64,000 nucleotides of DNA from an uncultured Bacteroidota bacterium (GCA_937872515.1 CALMSX010000074.1:1-64000); one strand, 5' to 3'; shown: positions 16,642 through 25,721, counted from the first letter of the stretch. The notes: generated by a model from the sequence alone, not told the origin. Translations and numbers: made by a program.

Positions 16642-17511
16642 TTAAAATTTATTTTCGGTGAGTACCTGGTGCAGGAGCTCCAGCATGCCAAATTGTTCAT
16701 CTACCTTGCCATGTTTTGCCTCTGAATTGATGTATCTTTTGCCCTTGCTAAAGGCATAAACAGACAGAGAACCATCGTCGACCGGATTTTCATTTTGAAG
16801 TACCACATTGAATCTTTTTTTCTGGATAGCATCAAAGTCCATAAGGGAGGTTACAATAAAAAATTCACTGTTGTTAATAACAGGATTGATGTATATATCA
16901 CTGGCAGAAAGCGATGATTCAGAGGCTTCATCAAATTTTTTAACATAAGAGACAAGGCTATACGATTCGGCTTCAAACTCAACTTCCCTGCCCGACACTG
17001 CCCATTTGGCGGGTGTGTTTTTGTTGTTGTGGAGCGCTACCCAATTGGGGAATGGTTCAATCTCTTTTAGAATGACATCTGCGACGTTTTGTACAACTTT
17101 TAAAGCAGAATCCCGAATGGCCGGAGTGTTTGACTTTGATGAAAGCGTTTTATTTAAAATGGATGTATCCTTAGAAAATATTCTATTGGGATCAAATTCA
17201 AACAAATCTTTTTGGATGGTAAACTGAATATTTCTGTTAACCAGCCCCGGTAGAGAATGCCTAAGCGTGACCAGGCTCCCTCCGTATTTCAACAACATTC
17301 TAAAGCCCGCCTCCAATGAAGCTGTTTCATTTTCATGCACATGTATCAAACAATAGCCGTTGGCTCCTAAGGGTGAATCATATTTCTGGACAATTACTGT
17401 GTCATTTCCTAAAACAACATACGACTCCTTTAACTGAAGGGCTTGGCCATTCGCCGAAACATTTATTAAAATGGCTGCTAATAAAGTACTAAAGAAAAAA
17501 ATTAACTTCAC
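16642..17511 (-). CDS. Exported protein, possible zinc hydrolase, unknown
   Basis: The 289-residue product has a signal peptide (about residues 1-22) and starts at a GTG that overlaps the stop of the preceding gene (GTGA). Three short motifs look catalytic: LIHVHENETASLEAG (residues 55-69), FEFDPNRIFSKD and WVALHNN. Together these recall carboxypeptidase- or aspartoacylase-like zinc enzymes, in which a His/Glu pair binds metal, but I cannot place it in a named family. A role in the periplasm is expected. Its partner in the operon is the Rof-like protein; no functional link is evident. If expressed it ends close to the dnaG-operon stop on the other strand. Confidence 0.55.
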   Translation of the reverse strand: MKLIFFFSTLLAAILINVSANGQALQLKESYVVLGNDTVIVQKYDSPLGANGYCLIHVHENETASLEAGFRMLLKYGGSLVTLRHSLPGLVNRNIQFTIQKDLFEFDPNRIFSKDTSILNKTLSSKSNTPAIRDSALKVVQNVADVILKEIEPFPNWVALHNNKNTPAKWAVSGREVEFEAESYSLVSYVKKFDEASESSLSASDIYINPVINNSEFFIVTSLMDFDAIQKKRFNVVLQNENPVDDGSLSVYAFSKGKRYINSEAKHGKVDEQFGMLELLHQVLTENKF

Positions 17512-17780
17512 GATGTCTGTGTTGTTGGTAAAACCGAAATGATAAAATCCAGTCTAAGTTCATTACCTTCTATAACGCAAAACTCTTCTTTATTTTTTGT
17601 AAACACATCTGAAATTATGCCGGAGTACATTTGTGATCCATTCAGGGCCTTAGTTTGAATATCTACCTTTGACTTATTACTGGCGTAATGCGTAAGTAAA
17701 TCGTATAAATCGCAAGATACAGGTATGTAATGACCAAAATCATCCATTGCAATGAGGTTTAGACCTTGCAAATATTGCAT
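17508..17780 (-). CDS. Rho-binding antiterminator Rof-like protein
   Basis: The 90-residue sequence aligns by eye with E. coli Rof (YaeO): IPVSCDLYDLLTHYASNK corresponds to PINCDDYDNLELACQHH, and EFCVIEGNELRLDFII to the EYLVVE...RELRLDKI end. Rof binds Rho and inhibits transcription termination. Rof homologs are best studied in gamma-proteobacteria; this one keeps the same length and the ELRLD ending. An N-terminal Met at residue 12 (17747) is an alternative start and would give a 79-residue protein closer to the family length. It leads a two-gene operon with the exported protein. Confidence 0.65.
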   Translation of the reverse strand: MQYLQGLNLIAMDDFGHYIPVSCDLYDLLTHYASNKSKVDIQTKALNGSQMYSGIISDVFTKNKEEFCVIEGNELRLDFIISVLPTTQTS

Positions 17781-17812
17781 TTTTTACTTATATTTAGTGA
17801 AAAATAAATACC

Positions 17813-18028
17813 ATGGAAACGACCGTAATTAAAACATTTCACGATTCTTTTGAAGCGAATCTGGCGCTTGCCAAGTTATCCGAAAACGGCATCAATGCCA
17901 TCTTGGAAAATGATGAAGGGGTATTGATTGACCCCAGTGCGCTAACTACCATGAAAATCAGGTTGAAGGTGATGAATTATGACGTAGAAAAGTCATTAAT
18001 GATTCTGGATATGGTAGAAATGGAATAA
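17813..18028 (+). CDS. DUF2007 domain protein
   Basis: The 71-residue protein fits the DUF2007 (PF09413, putative signal-transducing) family: TVIKTFHDSFEANLALAKLSENGI at the start, EAN and NGI being typical, then LIDPSALTTMKIRLKVMNYDVEKSL. The function is unknown. It is single, with a terminator after it at 18091 that probably serves both strands. Confidence 0.75.
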   Translation: METTVIKTFHDSFEANLALAKLSENGINAILENDEGVLIDPSALTTMKIRLKVMNYDVEKSLMILDMVEME

Positions 18029-18090
18029 AAGAAGGTCGTATTTGAGGTCTAAAGATATGAGGCTGCGTTACGGTCTTCCATAAATGAAAA

Positions 18091-18122
18091 AAGATGCATT
18101 ACTTTCAATGCATCTTTTTTTT
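18091..18122 (+). terminator. Rho-independent terminator, probably bidirectional
   Basis: A perfect 10-base-pair stem (arms 18091-18100 and 18107-18116, loop 6) is followed by Ts to 18122. As-rich sequence at 18084-18092 would serve the minus strand, so it can end both DUF2007 and the Crp-like gene. Confidence 0.8.
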
Positions 18123-18154
18123 AATAAACTTATAAACTAATGATGAAAAAAATC

Positions 18155-18838
18155 TTAAACCAGGGCGGCGAGATCTCTTATCAGGATGCTCTTGCGCCTA
18201 AGGTGTATTTTATTTTTGCTTTTAAGGTCATTCAGCACTGTAGTAACAGTTTGTCGTGAAGTTCCTGTAAAATTGGCAATGTCTTGTTGGGTAAGCCCAT
18301 GTTTGATCAACATTTCCAGGCCAACTTTTCGGCCATTGTTTTCAACATTTTCTTTCAGAAATTCTACAATTCGTTGTCTTGCATCTTTGGTAGCAAAATT
18401 GTGTAGTCTTTCCTCGCTTTTTTTGATCTTCTCCCCTATCATTTCAATAACTTTCAGGTTGAATTCAAAATTATTTCTCATCAGACTTTTAAAACATTCA
18501 ACGTTGATGGAAATTACCCTTGTTTTTTCTTCAATGGTAAAAGCATTGAATTGGGTCTTTTCCTGTCCGTAAAGGCAACATTCACCAAAAATATTCCCTT
18601 TGTGTAAAATCATTGAGATGTGCTCTCTTTCTTCTTCCGGGTTTGAAACTTTTACTGATCCTTCAACTACAAAATAAACATAATTGCAGGGTGTATCTTT
18701 TGCGTAAATCAAGTTAGACTTTCCATGGTCTGAAATTACCCTCGAATTAGCCATTAAGTACATTTTTTCTTCATCGCTAAGGGCATTAAAAAATCGCAGG
18801 CTCTGAAACTCAGTCAGAAAATGAGCAGTTATTAACAT
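18155..18838 (-). CDS. Crp/Fnr family transcriptional regulator
   Basis: The 227-residue protein starts at the ATG at 18838; a longer frame to 18886 would include the repeat block at 18840-18870 and is unlikely. Residues about 20-120 form the cyclic-nucleotide-type beta roll (GECCLYGQEKTQFNAF), and residues about 150-225 hold the winged helix, with LTQQDIANFTGTSRQTVTTVLNDLK as the recognition helix. No Fnr-type cysteine cluster is evident (Cys are isolated), so a redox iron-sulfur sensor is unlikely. The effector is unknown. It lies between the DUF2007 terminator and the tmRNA gene. Confidence 0.85.
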   Translation of the reverse strand: MLITAHFLTEFQSLRFFNALSDEEKMYLMANSRVISDHGKSNLIYAKDTPCNYVYFVVEGSVKVSNPEEEREHISMILHKGNIFGECCLYGQEKTQFNAFTIEEKTRVISINVECFKSLMRNNFEFNLKVIEMIGEKIKKSEERLHNFATKDARQRIVEFLKENVENNGRKVGLEMLIKHGLTQQDIANFTGTSRQTVTTVLNDLKSKNKIHLRRKSILIRDLAALV

Positions 18839-18840
18839 TT

Positions 18841-18899
18841 TATAATATTGTGTAAGTGTGTGTAAGTACCTTTTTGACAAACGCACCTAGGGTATACCC
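18841..18899 (-). promoter_or_regulatory. Possible operator upstream of the Crp-like gene
   Basis: Just upstream of the chosen start the minus strand reads ACTTACAC twice, 10 bases apart, and further up is the perfect palindrome GGGTATACCC at 18890-18899. Inverted or direct repeats here would suit autoregulation by a dimeric Crp-type protein. The pattern is not a Crp consensus (TGTGA-N6-TCACA), so the call is tentative. Confidence 0.3.
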
Positions 18900-19068
18900 C
18901 TATCCGAATTTCAAATTTTGTGAAAGAAATTTTCCATTATTCCTGAAGTATTGAGCATCAATTAGATAGTAAGCCTTAAAAAAGGACAAATTTTAAGGTT
19001 TAAAACAGCGTGTAACCTCTATTCACGCCAAAATGATGCGTGGATTGTAAGATCATTAACCAAATGAA

Positions 19069-19096
19069 ATAAAAAAAGCCGCAAATTGCGGCTTTT
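19069..19096 (-). terminator. Rho-independent terminator of ssrA
   Basis: On the minus strand, arms of AAAAGCCGC and GCGGCTTTT around a 5-base loop (78-82 / 88-92 core GCCGC/GCGGC) are followed by a T-run at 19077-19071. It lies directly downstream of the tmRNA 3' end. Confidence 0.85.
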
Positions 19097-19102
19097 ACTT
19101 TG

Positions 19103-19463
19103 TGGAGCTGGGGAGATTCGAACTCCCGTCCAGATGAAACAATCATAAGCTTTCTACATGTTTATCCTGTACTCAGTGTTTAGGCTTTCGCTCAGCATAC
19201 AGGCAGCGTCGCAATTGCCGATCCTCTGGATCTTCGGAGTGTCATAGAGGCATTTGACCTACCTATCCTGAAGAGTTGAAAGCAGCCAGCTATGTATCAG
19301 GCGTCAAGCTGGGGGCTTAAAGGCTTTATAATCCTAGATTACGCAGCCAATGCGAAGTTAGATTCGCCAGTTGTTGTTCGATCACCATTTGTTACGGAGT
19401 GAGCAATCCTGCTCCGACATGCTTACTTACCATTGGCATTCCCTGTCGATACCAGTCAACCCC
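19103..19463 (-). ncRNA. ssrA: Transfer-messenger RNA
   Basis: The minus strand at 19463 begins GGGGTTGACTGG, the usual tmRNA start, and ends in a T-arm (GTTCGAATC) and CAGCTCC acceptor strand at about 19110-19104 followed by discriminator A. The first seven bases pair with the last seven (five Watson-Crick plus two G-U), forming the alanine-type tRNA-like domain. CCA is not encoded. The tag frame lies at 19339-19368. tmRNA rescues stalled ribosomes together with SmpB, which is not in the window. The size (361 bases) is normal. Confidence 0.95.
19339..19368 (-). other. tmRNA tag-peptide reading frame (GESNFALAA)
   Basis: Within ssrA the codons GGC GAA TCT AAC TTC GCA TTG GCT GCG TAA read GESNFALAA, ending in the usual ALAA degron. 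It differs from the Bacteroides-type GENNYALAA by N3S and Y5F, a conservative change. The resume codon is GGC. Confidence 0.9.
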
Positions 19464-19531
19464 AATAGTATTAAAAACAATTCAATAACATTGGGAAGCA
19501 TCATTTAGTTCCCCAATTCTAATCTTCTCTT

Positions 19532-20788
19532 TTATGGCAATTCTCTGATGATAGGACAGGTCATACAGTGTGACCCTCCCCTAGCCCTGGACAACTCATT
19601 GCTGGGTATGGTGATGATGGTATTCTCCAGCTGATGTATGTTGATGGCGCCATCTTCTACTTTTTCAAGGAAGTCATACGCTGTAATAACATTGTAACCT
19701 GCATTTTTAAAGGCTACTTCTGTCCTTGGATTTCTGTCATAGGTAATGGCTACCCCTGGTTTTACTGCTACCAGGTTACATCCATCGGTCCATTGCTCTC
19801 TCTCCTGATAGGGACTGACACCGTTTCCGGCAAAAATAAACCGCATATCGGGATTGATCTCAGACCATAAAAAGTTTTTAACACTGTCATAACCTGCTGT
19901 ACTTCCATCTTTTCTATAAACCCTCACATTACTGCTGTTGCCGTCAAAAACGATGGGCTTAAAACAAACGGTATCATTTTTATTGATTCGGGTAAACAGG
20001 GTATCAATGTGCATGTATGACCTGTCATCAGGGATGTTGATCTGTACTACATTTTCAATCACCCCACGGTCAAAAAGCACTTCTTTTAATGAATGAATGG
20101 CATGTTCTGTAGTTCTTTCGCTGCATCCAATGAGCAGGTAGCCTTCATTTAATATCATTACATCACCCCCTTCCATGCTGACCGATTGTCCCATCCGGGA
20201 AGGTGGAAAAGCATTGAGGTCGTTGAGGTTGATCACTTTTGACTCTGAATTCGTTTCTTTAAACAAAGGATGGGCCGCAAAAATGAATCGGGTGAGCAGG
20301 TTTTCTCTAAAGCGGGCTGTTTTTGCCGCTTTGGTAATAATAACGTGATCATTCACAGCTACAGCGATATCCCTGGTAAAAATGAAATTGGGAATCGGGT
20401 CAAAATAAATATGGTCATCTTCCTGCAAATAGCCCGTTACCAAAACCTGGGTAAGGGTTTCATTGTCCATTGCTTTTAAGGCCAGGGCATCGGAGTTGGG
20501 CAGTTCTTCATAATGTACTGCCCTGTTGATCAGTTCTTCCCGCTTGTCAGCATCTGCATTTAGCGCTTCCAAAATGAGCTTTTCAGCTTCGTGAACATTG
20601 TCCTGACCCACAAATTCATCCAATACATCTGTAAAAGTATCGTGCTCGTCCATCATTTGAGGCACATAGACAATATCGTCGAAAAGCAGCTCAGTAGCCC
20701 TTTTGGGAGTGATGCGGGAAATACCCCTATCAGGTCTGTGGACAATAACTTTTTTGAGTTTCCCTATTTCTGAGCTTACGCTTACCAT
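19532..20788 (-). CDS. arcA: Arginine deiminase
   Basis: The enzyme converts arginine to citrulline and ammonia. The 418-residue protein has the guanidino-modifying superfamily layout: VSVSSEIGKLKKVIVHRPD at the start, SMEGGDVMIL with catalytic acidic residues, HIDTLF with the catalytic His, and the C-terminal GGSHCMTCP with the nucleophilic cysteine. No ornithine carbamoyltransferase or carbamate kinase gene is beside it, so the full ADI energy pathway is not encoded locally. It is a single gene with a consensus promoter. Confidence 0.93.
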   Translation of the reverse strand: MVSVSSEIGKLKKVIVHRPDRGISRITPKRATELLFDDIVYVPQMMDEHDTFTDVLDEFVGQDNVHEAEKLILEALNADADKREELINRAVHYEELPNSDALALKAMDNETLTQVLVTGYLQEDDHIYFDPIPNFIFTRDIAVAVNDHVIITKAAKTARFRENLLTRFIFAAHPLFKETNSESKVINLNDLNAFPPSRMGQSVSMEGGDVMILNEGYLLIGCSERTTEHAIHSLKEVLFDRGVIENVVQINIPDDRSYMHIDTLFTRINKNDTVCFKPIVFDGNSSNVRVYRKDGSTAGYDSVKNFLWSEINPDMRFIFAGNGVSPYQEREQWTDGCNLVAVKPGVAITYDRNPRTEVAFKNAGYNVITAYDFLEKVEDGAINIHQLENTIITIPSNELSRARGGSHCMTCPIIRELP

Positions 20789-20804
20789 AGCTAATAATTT
20801 GGCG

Positions 20805-20837
20805 CAAAGGTAAGGCTATTTTTTTAGCCGAACAATC
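20805..20837 (-). promoter_or_regulatory. arcA promoter (TTG-N20-TACCTTTG)
   Basis: On the minus strand TACCTTTG at 20812-20805 matches TAnnTTTG and is preceded by TTG with a 20-base spacer. The box ends 16 bases before the arcA start codon. Confidence 0.6.
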
Positions 20838-20909
20838 TGCCAGGTGAAAACTTAGCCCTTACTGACACCAAAGTCTGAGGGTATTTATACCTTTTGTGGC
20901 AATAATCGT

Positions 20910-20917
20910 TATCTTTG
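20910..20917 (+). promoter_or_regulatory. -7 box (TATCTTTG) of the DUF2911 gene
   Basis: A full consensus match 15 bases before the ATG at 20933. The in-frame TTG at 20915 falls inside the box and would add six residues, mostly Lys, so the ATG is the better start. Confidence 0.55.
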
Positions 20918-20932
20918 AATAAAAAAAAGAAG

Positions 20933-21784
20933 ATGAAATTTTTTCCAATATTAACAGTATTCGCCCTCCTGATCACGCTAACCCATGTTTCAGCTCAAAT
21001 CAATACGCCTGCCGCCAGTCCTTCTGCCACTGTGACTCAGGTAATTGGTCTGTCTAAGGTAACAGTAGATTATAGCAGACCCATGCTCAAGGGAAGGCAA
21101 ATGGTAGGAAGCAAATTGATACCTTATGGACAGGTTTGGAGAACAGGCGCAAACAAAATTCCCAATCTTACCCTAAGTCACGACATGGCCGTTGAAGGTA
21201 AATCGATAAAAGCAGGAACTTATGGTCTGGTGACAATACCTGGTGAAAAAAAATGGACAGTGGTTTTGTCTAAGAATGCCAATCAATGGGGAACCTATAA
21301 TTATAAAGCAGAAGAAGATCTGATGAGATTTGATGTGGAAGCTGGTAAAACCAATGCCACAGTTGAACAGTTTACCTTTTCTTTTGTAACCCTTACCCCA
21401 GCATCTGCCCATTTGATCATGCAATGGGAAAACACCGAAATTAAAATACGTCTAAGTCATGATGCAGAGGCAGGAATTCTTAAAGAAATTGATGAAAAAA
21501 CAGCTGCCGCAGAAGTTACATCAGAAACTTACTATGATGCTGCCAACTATTATTTTGAGCATGATAAAGACCTTAACAAGGCTTACGCCTGGGCAAGTAA
21601 ATTGGTGGAAATGGATAAAAAATACTGGACTTACTACGTAAGGGCTAAGATTGCTGCCAAATTGGGCAAATGTGATGTTGCCTTGGCTGATGCACAAGCC
21701 GGGTTGGTAGATGCCACCAAAGACAACGATCAGGCTTATGTAGAAAACCTTCAACGCATCATTCAACAGTGTAGCGGTAAATAA
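20933..21784 (+). CDS. DUF2911 domain exported protein
   Basis: The 283-residue protein has a signal peptide (about residues 1-22, ending HVSAQ). The next 150 residues match DUF2911 (PF11138): TVTQVIGLSKVTVDYSRPMLKGR, IPYGQVWRTGANKIPNLTLSHDM and GTYGLVTIPGEKKWTVVLSK. A C-terminal segment of about 70 residues with TYYDAANYYFEHDKDLNKAYAWASKLVEMD looks like a TPR pair. The role is unknown; it acts outside the inner membrane. It lies 23 bases upstream of the carboxylase gene but the two need not be linked. Confidence 0.85.
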   Translation: MKFFPILTVFALLITLTHVSAQINTPAASPSATVTQVIGLSKVTVDYSRPMLKGRQMVGSKLIPYGQVWRTGANKIPNLTLSHDMAVEGKSIKAGTYGLVTIPGEKKWTVVLSKNANQWGTYNYKAEEDLMRFDVEAGKTNATVEQFTFSFVTLTPASAHLIMQWENTEIKIRLSHDAEAGILKEIDEKTAAAEVTSETYYDAANYYFEHDKDLNKAYAWASKLVEMDKKYWTYYVRAKIAAKLGKCDVALADAQAGLVDATKDNDQAYVENLQRIIQQCSGK

Positions 21785-21807
21785 TTTTTTCAGCTCAATC
21801 CATCCAT

Positions 21808-23439
21808 ATGTCGCAGGATCTGACCTATAATCAGAATGAAGATTTTATGGGCCAGTTGATAGCCCAGGTTAATTACAAGTTGGCTGCCATTAATGAAGGT
21901 GGAGGAAAGTCAAGGATAGCCAAACAACACGAAGCCGGCAAGATGACGGCCAGAGAAAGAATTGCCTATCTACTGGATAAAGACAGTCAGCAATTCGAAA
22001 TGGGAGCCTTTGCAGCCTATGGAATGTATGCTGATGAAGGAGGATGCCCTGCGGCAGGGGTTGTTTGTGTTCTGGGATATATTCAAAACCGCATCTGCAT
22101 GGTAGTGGCCAATGATGCCACCGTCAAGGCGGGTGCATGGTTTCCGATGGCTGGTAAAAAGAACTTAAGAGCCCAGGAAATAGCCATGGAAAACCACATT
22201 CCTATCATCTACCTTGTTGACAGTGCCGGTGTCTACCTGCCCATGCAGGATGAGATTTTTCCAGACAAAGAACATTTTGGCAGAATCTTCCGAAACAACG
22301 CTGTGATGAGCAGTAAAGGAATTGTGCAGATAGCTGCTGTAATGGGCTCATGCGTGGCCGGTGGGGCCTACCTGCCCATTATGTCAGATGAAGCGCTGAT
22401 CGTTGAAGGCACTGCCTCCATCTTTTTGGCTGGTCCTTACCTAGTCAAAGCCGCCATAGGTGAAGATGTAGATCAGGAAACCCTGGGTGGAGCCAAAACA
22501 CATTGTGAAATCAGTGGGGTTACCGATTATCGAATGAAAGATGATAAATCCTGTCTTGATAAGATCAGAGAAATTATGGGCAAAATCGGTCACCAGCCCA
22601 AATCCGGGATTGACCGTATAAAAGCATTACCCCCTATTCGTGACGCCAAAGATCTTACCGGCATTTTTCCATCCGCTGGCAATAAGCCTTACGATGTGAA
22701 AGATATCGTTAATTGTATTGTTGATCGCGACAGCATTGTGGAATATAAAGAAGACTACGGCAAAACCATTTATTGTGCCTATGCCAGAGTGGATGGGTGG
22801 TCGGTTGGAATTGTTGCCAACCAACGACTGGTGACCAAAAACGGAAAAGGTGAAATGCAGGTGGGCGGTGTTATATACAGCGACTCTGCAGACAAGGCCT
22901 GTCGGTTTATTTTAAATTGCAATCAGAAAAAAATTCCTCTGGTCTTCCTCCATGATGTGACGGGATTTATGGTAGGAAAAAAATCAGAACACGGGGGTAT
23001 TATAAAAGATGGGGCAAAAATGGTCAATGCAGTAGCCAATAGTACAGTACCCAAATTTTCAATAGTAATTGGCAACTCCTATGGGGCAGGTAATTATGCC
23101 ATGTGTGGCAAGGCCTATGATCCCCGATTGATAGTGGCTTGGCCAACTGCAAAAATTGCCGTCATGGGTGGAGCTCAGGCTGCCAAAGTATTGACGCAAA
23201 TACAGGTCAGCGCTTTAAAAGCAAAAGGACACGCACCTGACCCCAAAGCTGAATTGGCACTTTACGATGAAATCAAAAATAAATATGATGAGCAGACTAC
23301 TCCATATTACGCAGCATCAAGGTTGTGGGTTGATGCCATCATAGATCCAAGAGCTACCAGGCAATTCATCTCTATGGGAATCACCATGGCAGATCACGCT
23401 CAAATTGAAAAATTCAATCCGGGCGTGATCCAAACCTAA
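21808..23439 (+). CDS. Acyl-CoA carboxylase beta (carboxyltransferase) subunit, MccB-like
   Basis: The 543-residue protein transfers carboxyl from biotin to an acyl-CoA. It has the carboxyltransferase landmarks KMTARERIAYLLDKDS, VVANDATVKAGAWFPM, YLVDSAGVYLPMQDEIFPD, VMGSCVAGGAYLPIMSDEALIV and IVIGNSYGAGNYAMCGKAYDP. The DAGVY-type active region and the QDEIFPDKEHFGRIF string are closest to 3-methylcrotonyl-CoA carboxylase, which acts in leucine breakdown, more than to propionyl- or acetyl-CoA enzymes. The biotin-carrying alpha subunit is not in the window. Its stop lies 4 bases from that of the convergent pgk. Confidence 0.8.
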   Translation: MSQDLTYNQNEDFMGQLIAQVNYKLAAINEGGGKSRIAKQHEAGKMTARERIAYLLDKDSQQFEMGAFAAYGMYADEGGCPAAGVVCVLGYIQNRICMVVANDATVKAGAWFPMAGKKNLRAQEIAMENHIPIIYLVDSAGVYLPMQDEIFPDKEHFGRIFRNNAVMSSKGIVQIAAVMGSCVAGGAYLPIMSDEALIVEGTASIFLAGPYLVKAAIGEDVDQETLGGAKTHCEISGVTDYRMKDDKSCLDKIREIMGKIGHQPKSGIDRIKALPPIRDAKDLTGIFPSAGNKPYDVKDIVNCIVDRDSIVEYKEDYGKTIYCAYARVDGWSVGIVANQRLVTKNGKGEMQVGGVIYSDSADKACRFILNCNQKKIPLVFLHDVTGFMVGKKSEHGGIIKDGAKMVNAVANSTVPKFSIVIGNSYGAGNYAMCGKAYDPRLIVAWPTAKIAVMGGAQAAKVLTQIQVSALKAKGHAPDPKAELALYDEIKNKYDEQTTPYYAASRLWVDAIIDPRATRQFISMGITMADHAQIEKFNPGVIQT

Positions 23440-23443
23440 TGGA

Positions 23444-24634
23444 TTAATTGTCTTCGATTGCCGCTACCCCAGGTAACACCTTGCCTTCCAGCATTTCTAA
23501 CATGGCACCGCCACCGGTAGAAACATAACTGACTGCATCCTCTAATCCCGCTTTGTTGATCGCAGAAACAGAATCACCTCCTCCAATTAATGAGAAGGCA
23601 CCATTGCTGGTGGCATCGGCTACAGCATGCGCAATTGCCAATGTCCCGGTTGCAAAGTTGGTAAATTCAAAAACCCCCATTGGGCCATTCCATACAATCG
23701 TTTTTGAAGATGCAATGACATTTTTAAAAGCAGAAATGGCATCCGGACCTATGTCGAGGCCCATCCAACCTTCCGGTATGTCGTTACTTGGTGTGACTTT
23801 ATGGTCAGCCTCAGCGCTAAATGCATCAGCTGCCATCGAATCTACAGGTAAATAAATATTACAGCCCTTTTCTTTGGCTTTCACCATTATTTCATTGGCC
23901 AGATTTAAAAACTCTGCCTCACAGAGCGATTTACCTATATTCCCTCCCTGGGCTTTAAAAAAGGTATAGGCCATACCACCACCTATGATGATGTTATCTG
24001 CCTTGTCCAATAAGTTCTCCAGGAGTTGAATTTTGTCTGATACCTTTGCTCCTCCAACAATGGCTGTAAATGGCTTTTCTGCTTCCTTGAGTACTTTTTG
24101 ACCATTTTTCACCTCAGCTTCCATAAGGAAGCCAAAGCCTTTGTGGTTTTTGTCAAAGTAGTTGGCCACTGTGGTTGTTGACGCATGGGCTCTGTGTGCG
24201 GTACCAAACGCATCATTGACATATACCGTTGCTAATGATGCCAGTGCCTTTGAGAAGGCGGGTTCTCCGTCGGTTTCTTCTTTGTAAAACCTGGTGTTTT
24301 CAAGCATAAGAACCTCACCCGGTTGAAGGGAATTGGCGGCTGCTTCCACCTTTTCTCCAATTACGTCGTCTACAAACTTAACCTCTCTGCCCAACAGTTG
24401 AGAAAATGTGGGAACAATGTGTTTGGTAGAATATTTGGCGTTGTCTGCCCCTGGCTTGGGTCTTCCAAGGTGGGTGCAAACAATGAGGGATGCTCCCTGA
24501 TCCAATATATATTGAAGGGTTGGTATGGCCTTTTCAATCCTGGTAGTATCTGTTACTTCCAAATTTTCATTAAGAGGTACATTGAAGTCTACCCTCACCA
24601 AGACCCTGGCGTTGTTAAAATTGATGTGTCTCAT
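23444..24634 (-). CDS. pgk: Phosphoglycerate kinase
   Basis: The glycolytic enzyme that makes ATP from 1,3-bisphosphoglycerate. The 396-residue protein begins ARVLVRVDFNVPLN (signature), with VCTHLGRPKPG, YVNDAFGTAHRAHAS, AIVGGAKVSDKI, VWNGPMGVFEF and the nucleotide-binding LIGGGDSVSAINKAGL. It is 32 bases downstream of gap on the same strand, so gap-pgk form an operon. Confidence 0.96.
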   Translation of the reverse strand: MRHINFNNARVLVRVDFNVPLNENLEVTDTTRIEKAIPTLQYILDQGASLIVCTHLGRPKPGADNAKYSTKHIVPTFSQLLGREVKFVDDVIGEKVEAAANSLQPGEVLMLENTRFYKEETDGEPAFSKALASLATVYVNDAFGTAHRAHASTTTVANYFDKNHKGFGFLMEAEVKNGQKVLKEAEKPFTAIVGGAKVSDKIQLLENLLDKADNIIIGGGMAYTFFKAQGGNIGKSLCEAEFLNLANEIMVKAKEKGCNIYLPVDSMAADAFSAEADHKVTPSNDIPEGWMGLDIGPDAISAFKNVIASSKTIVWNGPMGVFEFTNFATGTLAIAHAVADATSNGAFSLIGGGDSVSAINKAGLEDAVSYVSTGGGAMLEMLEGKVLPGVAAIEDN

Positions 24635-24666
24635 AATACAAGACGAATTTATATGGCAAGTAAATA

Positions 24667-25677
24667 TTATTTCTGCAAAGAAGCGAAATAAGCGAGTGTT
24701 CTTACCAATTGTGAAACATAAGACATTTCATTGTCATACCAAGCTACAGTTCTAACCAATTGGGTATCACCAATGGTTTGTACCTTAGTTTGGGTACCAT
24801 CAAAAAGAGAGCCATAAGTAATGCCGATCACATCACTGCTTACAATGGGATCCTCTGTGTATCCAAAACTTTCGTTCGCAGCATCCTGCATTGCTTTATT
24901 GATTTCAGCAACAGAAGTAGATTTACCCAAGATACAGGTAAGTTCTGTCAATGAGCCCGTTAAGGTGGGTACTCTTTGAGCAGATCCATCTAATTTACCT
25001 TTCAGGTCTGGTAAAACAAGGCCGATGGCTTTAGCCGCACCTGTACTGTTGGGAACAATGTTTTGCGCGGCTGCCCTTGCTCTTCTCAAGTCACCTTTTG
25101 CATGTGGAGAGTCCTGGGTATTTTGATCATTGGTATAGGCGTGAACGGTTGTCATCAGACCATTTACAATACCAAATTTTTCATTAAGCACTTGAGCCAT
25201 TGGAGCCAGACAGTTGGTAGTACATGAAGCGCAACTGATAATGGTTTCTGAGCCATCAAGCGCAGTATGATTGACATTAAATACAATGGTTTTTAGATCG
25301 CCCGTTGCAGGTGCTGAAATGACCACTTTTTTAGCTCCTGCTTTAAGGTGGAGAGCTGCTTTTTCATCAGAGGTGAAAAAACCTGTACACTCAAGCACCA
25401 CATCTACATCATGACTTCCCCAAGGAATCTGAGAAGGATCTTTTTGTGCATAGATATTGATGCGGTCACCATTTACTACGATGGCGCCATCAGCTGCTTC
25501 AACTTTTTCATTGAATCTACCCTGAGCAGTATCGTATTTTAGTAGGTGTGCCAAAGAAGCTGCATCTGTCAGGTCGTTGATAGCAACTACATCGATGCCT
25601 TCCATGTTATAAATCTGCCTGTAAACCAGTCTTCCGATTCTTCCAAAACCGTTGATGGCAATCTTGATTTTTCCCAT
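24667..25677 (-). CDS. gap: Glyceraldehyde-3-phosphate dehydrogenase, type I
   Basis: The enzyme oxidises glyceraldehyde-3-phosphate with NAD or NADP in glycolysis. The 336-residue protein begins [20 protein letters not shown], with the active-site [17 protein letters not shown] (the Cys and downstream His), [14 protein letters not shown] and [12 protein letters not shown]. Asp (INDLTDAA) at the NAD-selecting position supports NAD use. It is the first gene of the gap-pgk operon. Confidence 0.96.
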   Translation of the reverse strand: MGKIKIAINGFGRIGRLVYRQIYNMEGIDVVAINDLTDAASLAHLLKYDTAQGRFNEKVEAADGAIVVNGDRINIYAQKDPSQIPWGSHDVDVVLECTGFFTSDEKAALHLKAGAKKVVISAPATGDLKTIVFNVNHTALDGSETIISCASCTTNCLAPMAQVLNEKFGIVNGLMTTVHAYTNDQNTQDSPHAKGDLRRARAAAQNIVPNSTGAAKAIGLVLPDLKGKLDGSAQRVPTLTGSLTELTCILGKSTSVAEINKAMQDAANESFGYTEDPIVSSDVIGITYGSLFDGTQTKVQTIGDTQLVRTVAWYDNEMSYVSQLVRTLAYFASLQK

Positions 25678-25721
25678 GAGTAATTTTTTTTAGTTAAGAA
25701 TAATATTCTGTTAATTCACTA

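Noticed and set aside
19532..20788. Arginine deiminase energy pathway operon
   Set aside because: No arcB or arcC next to arcA; the enzyme is present alone, so the pathway is not shown here.
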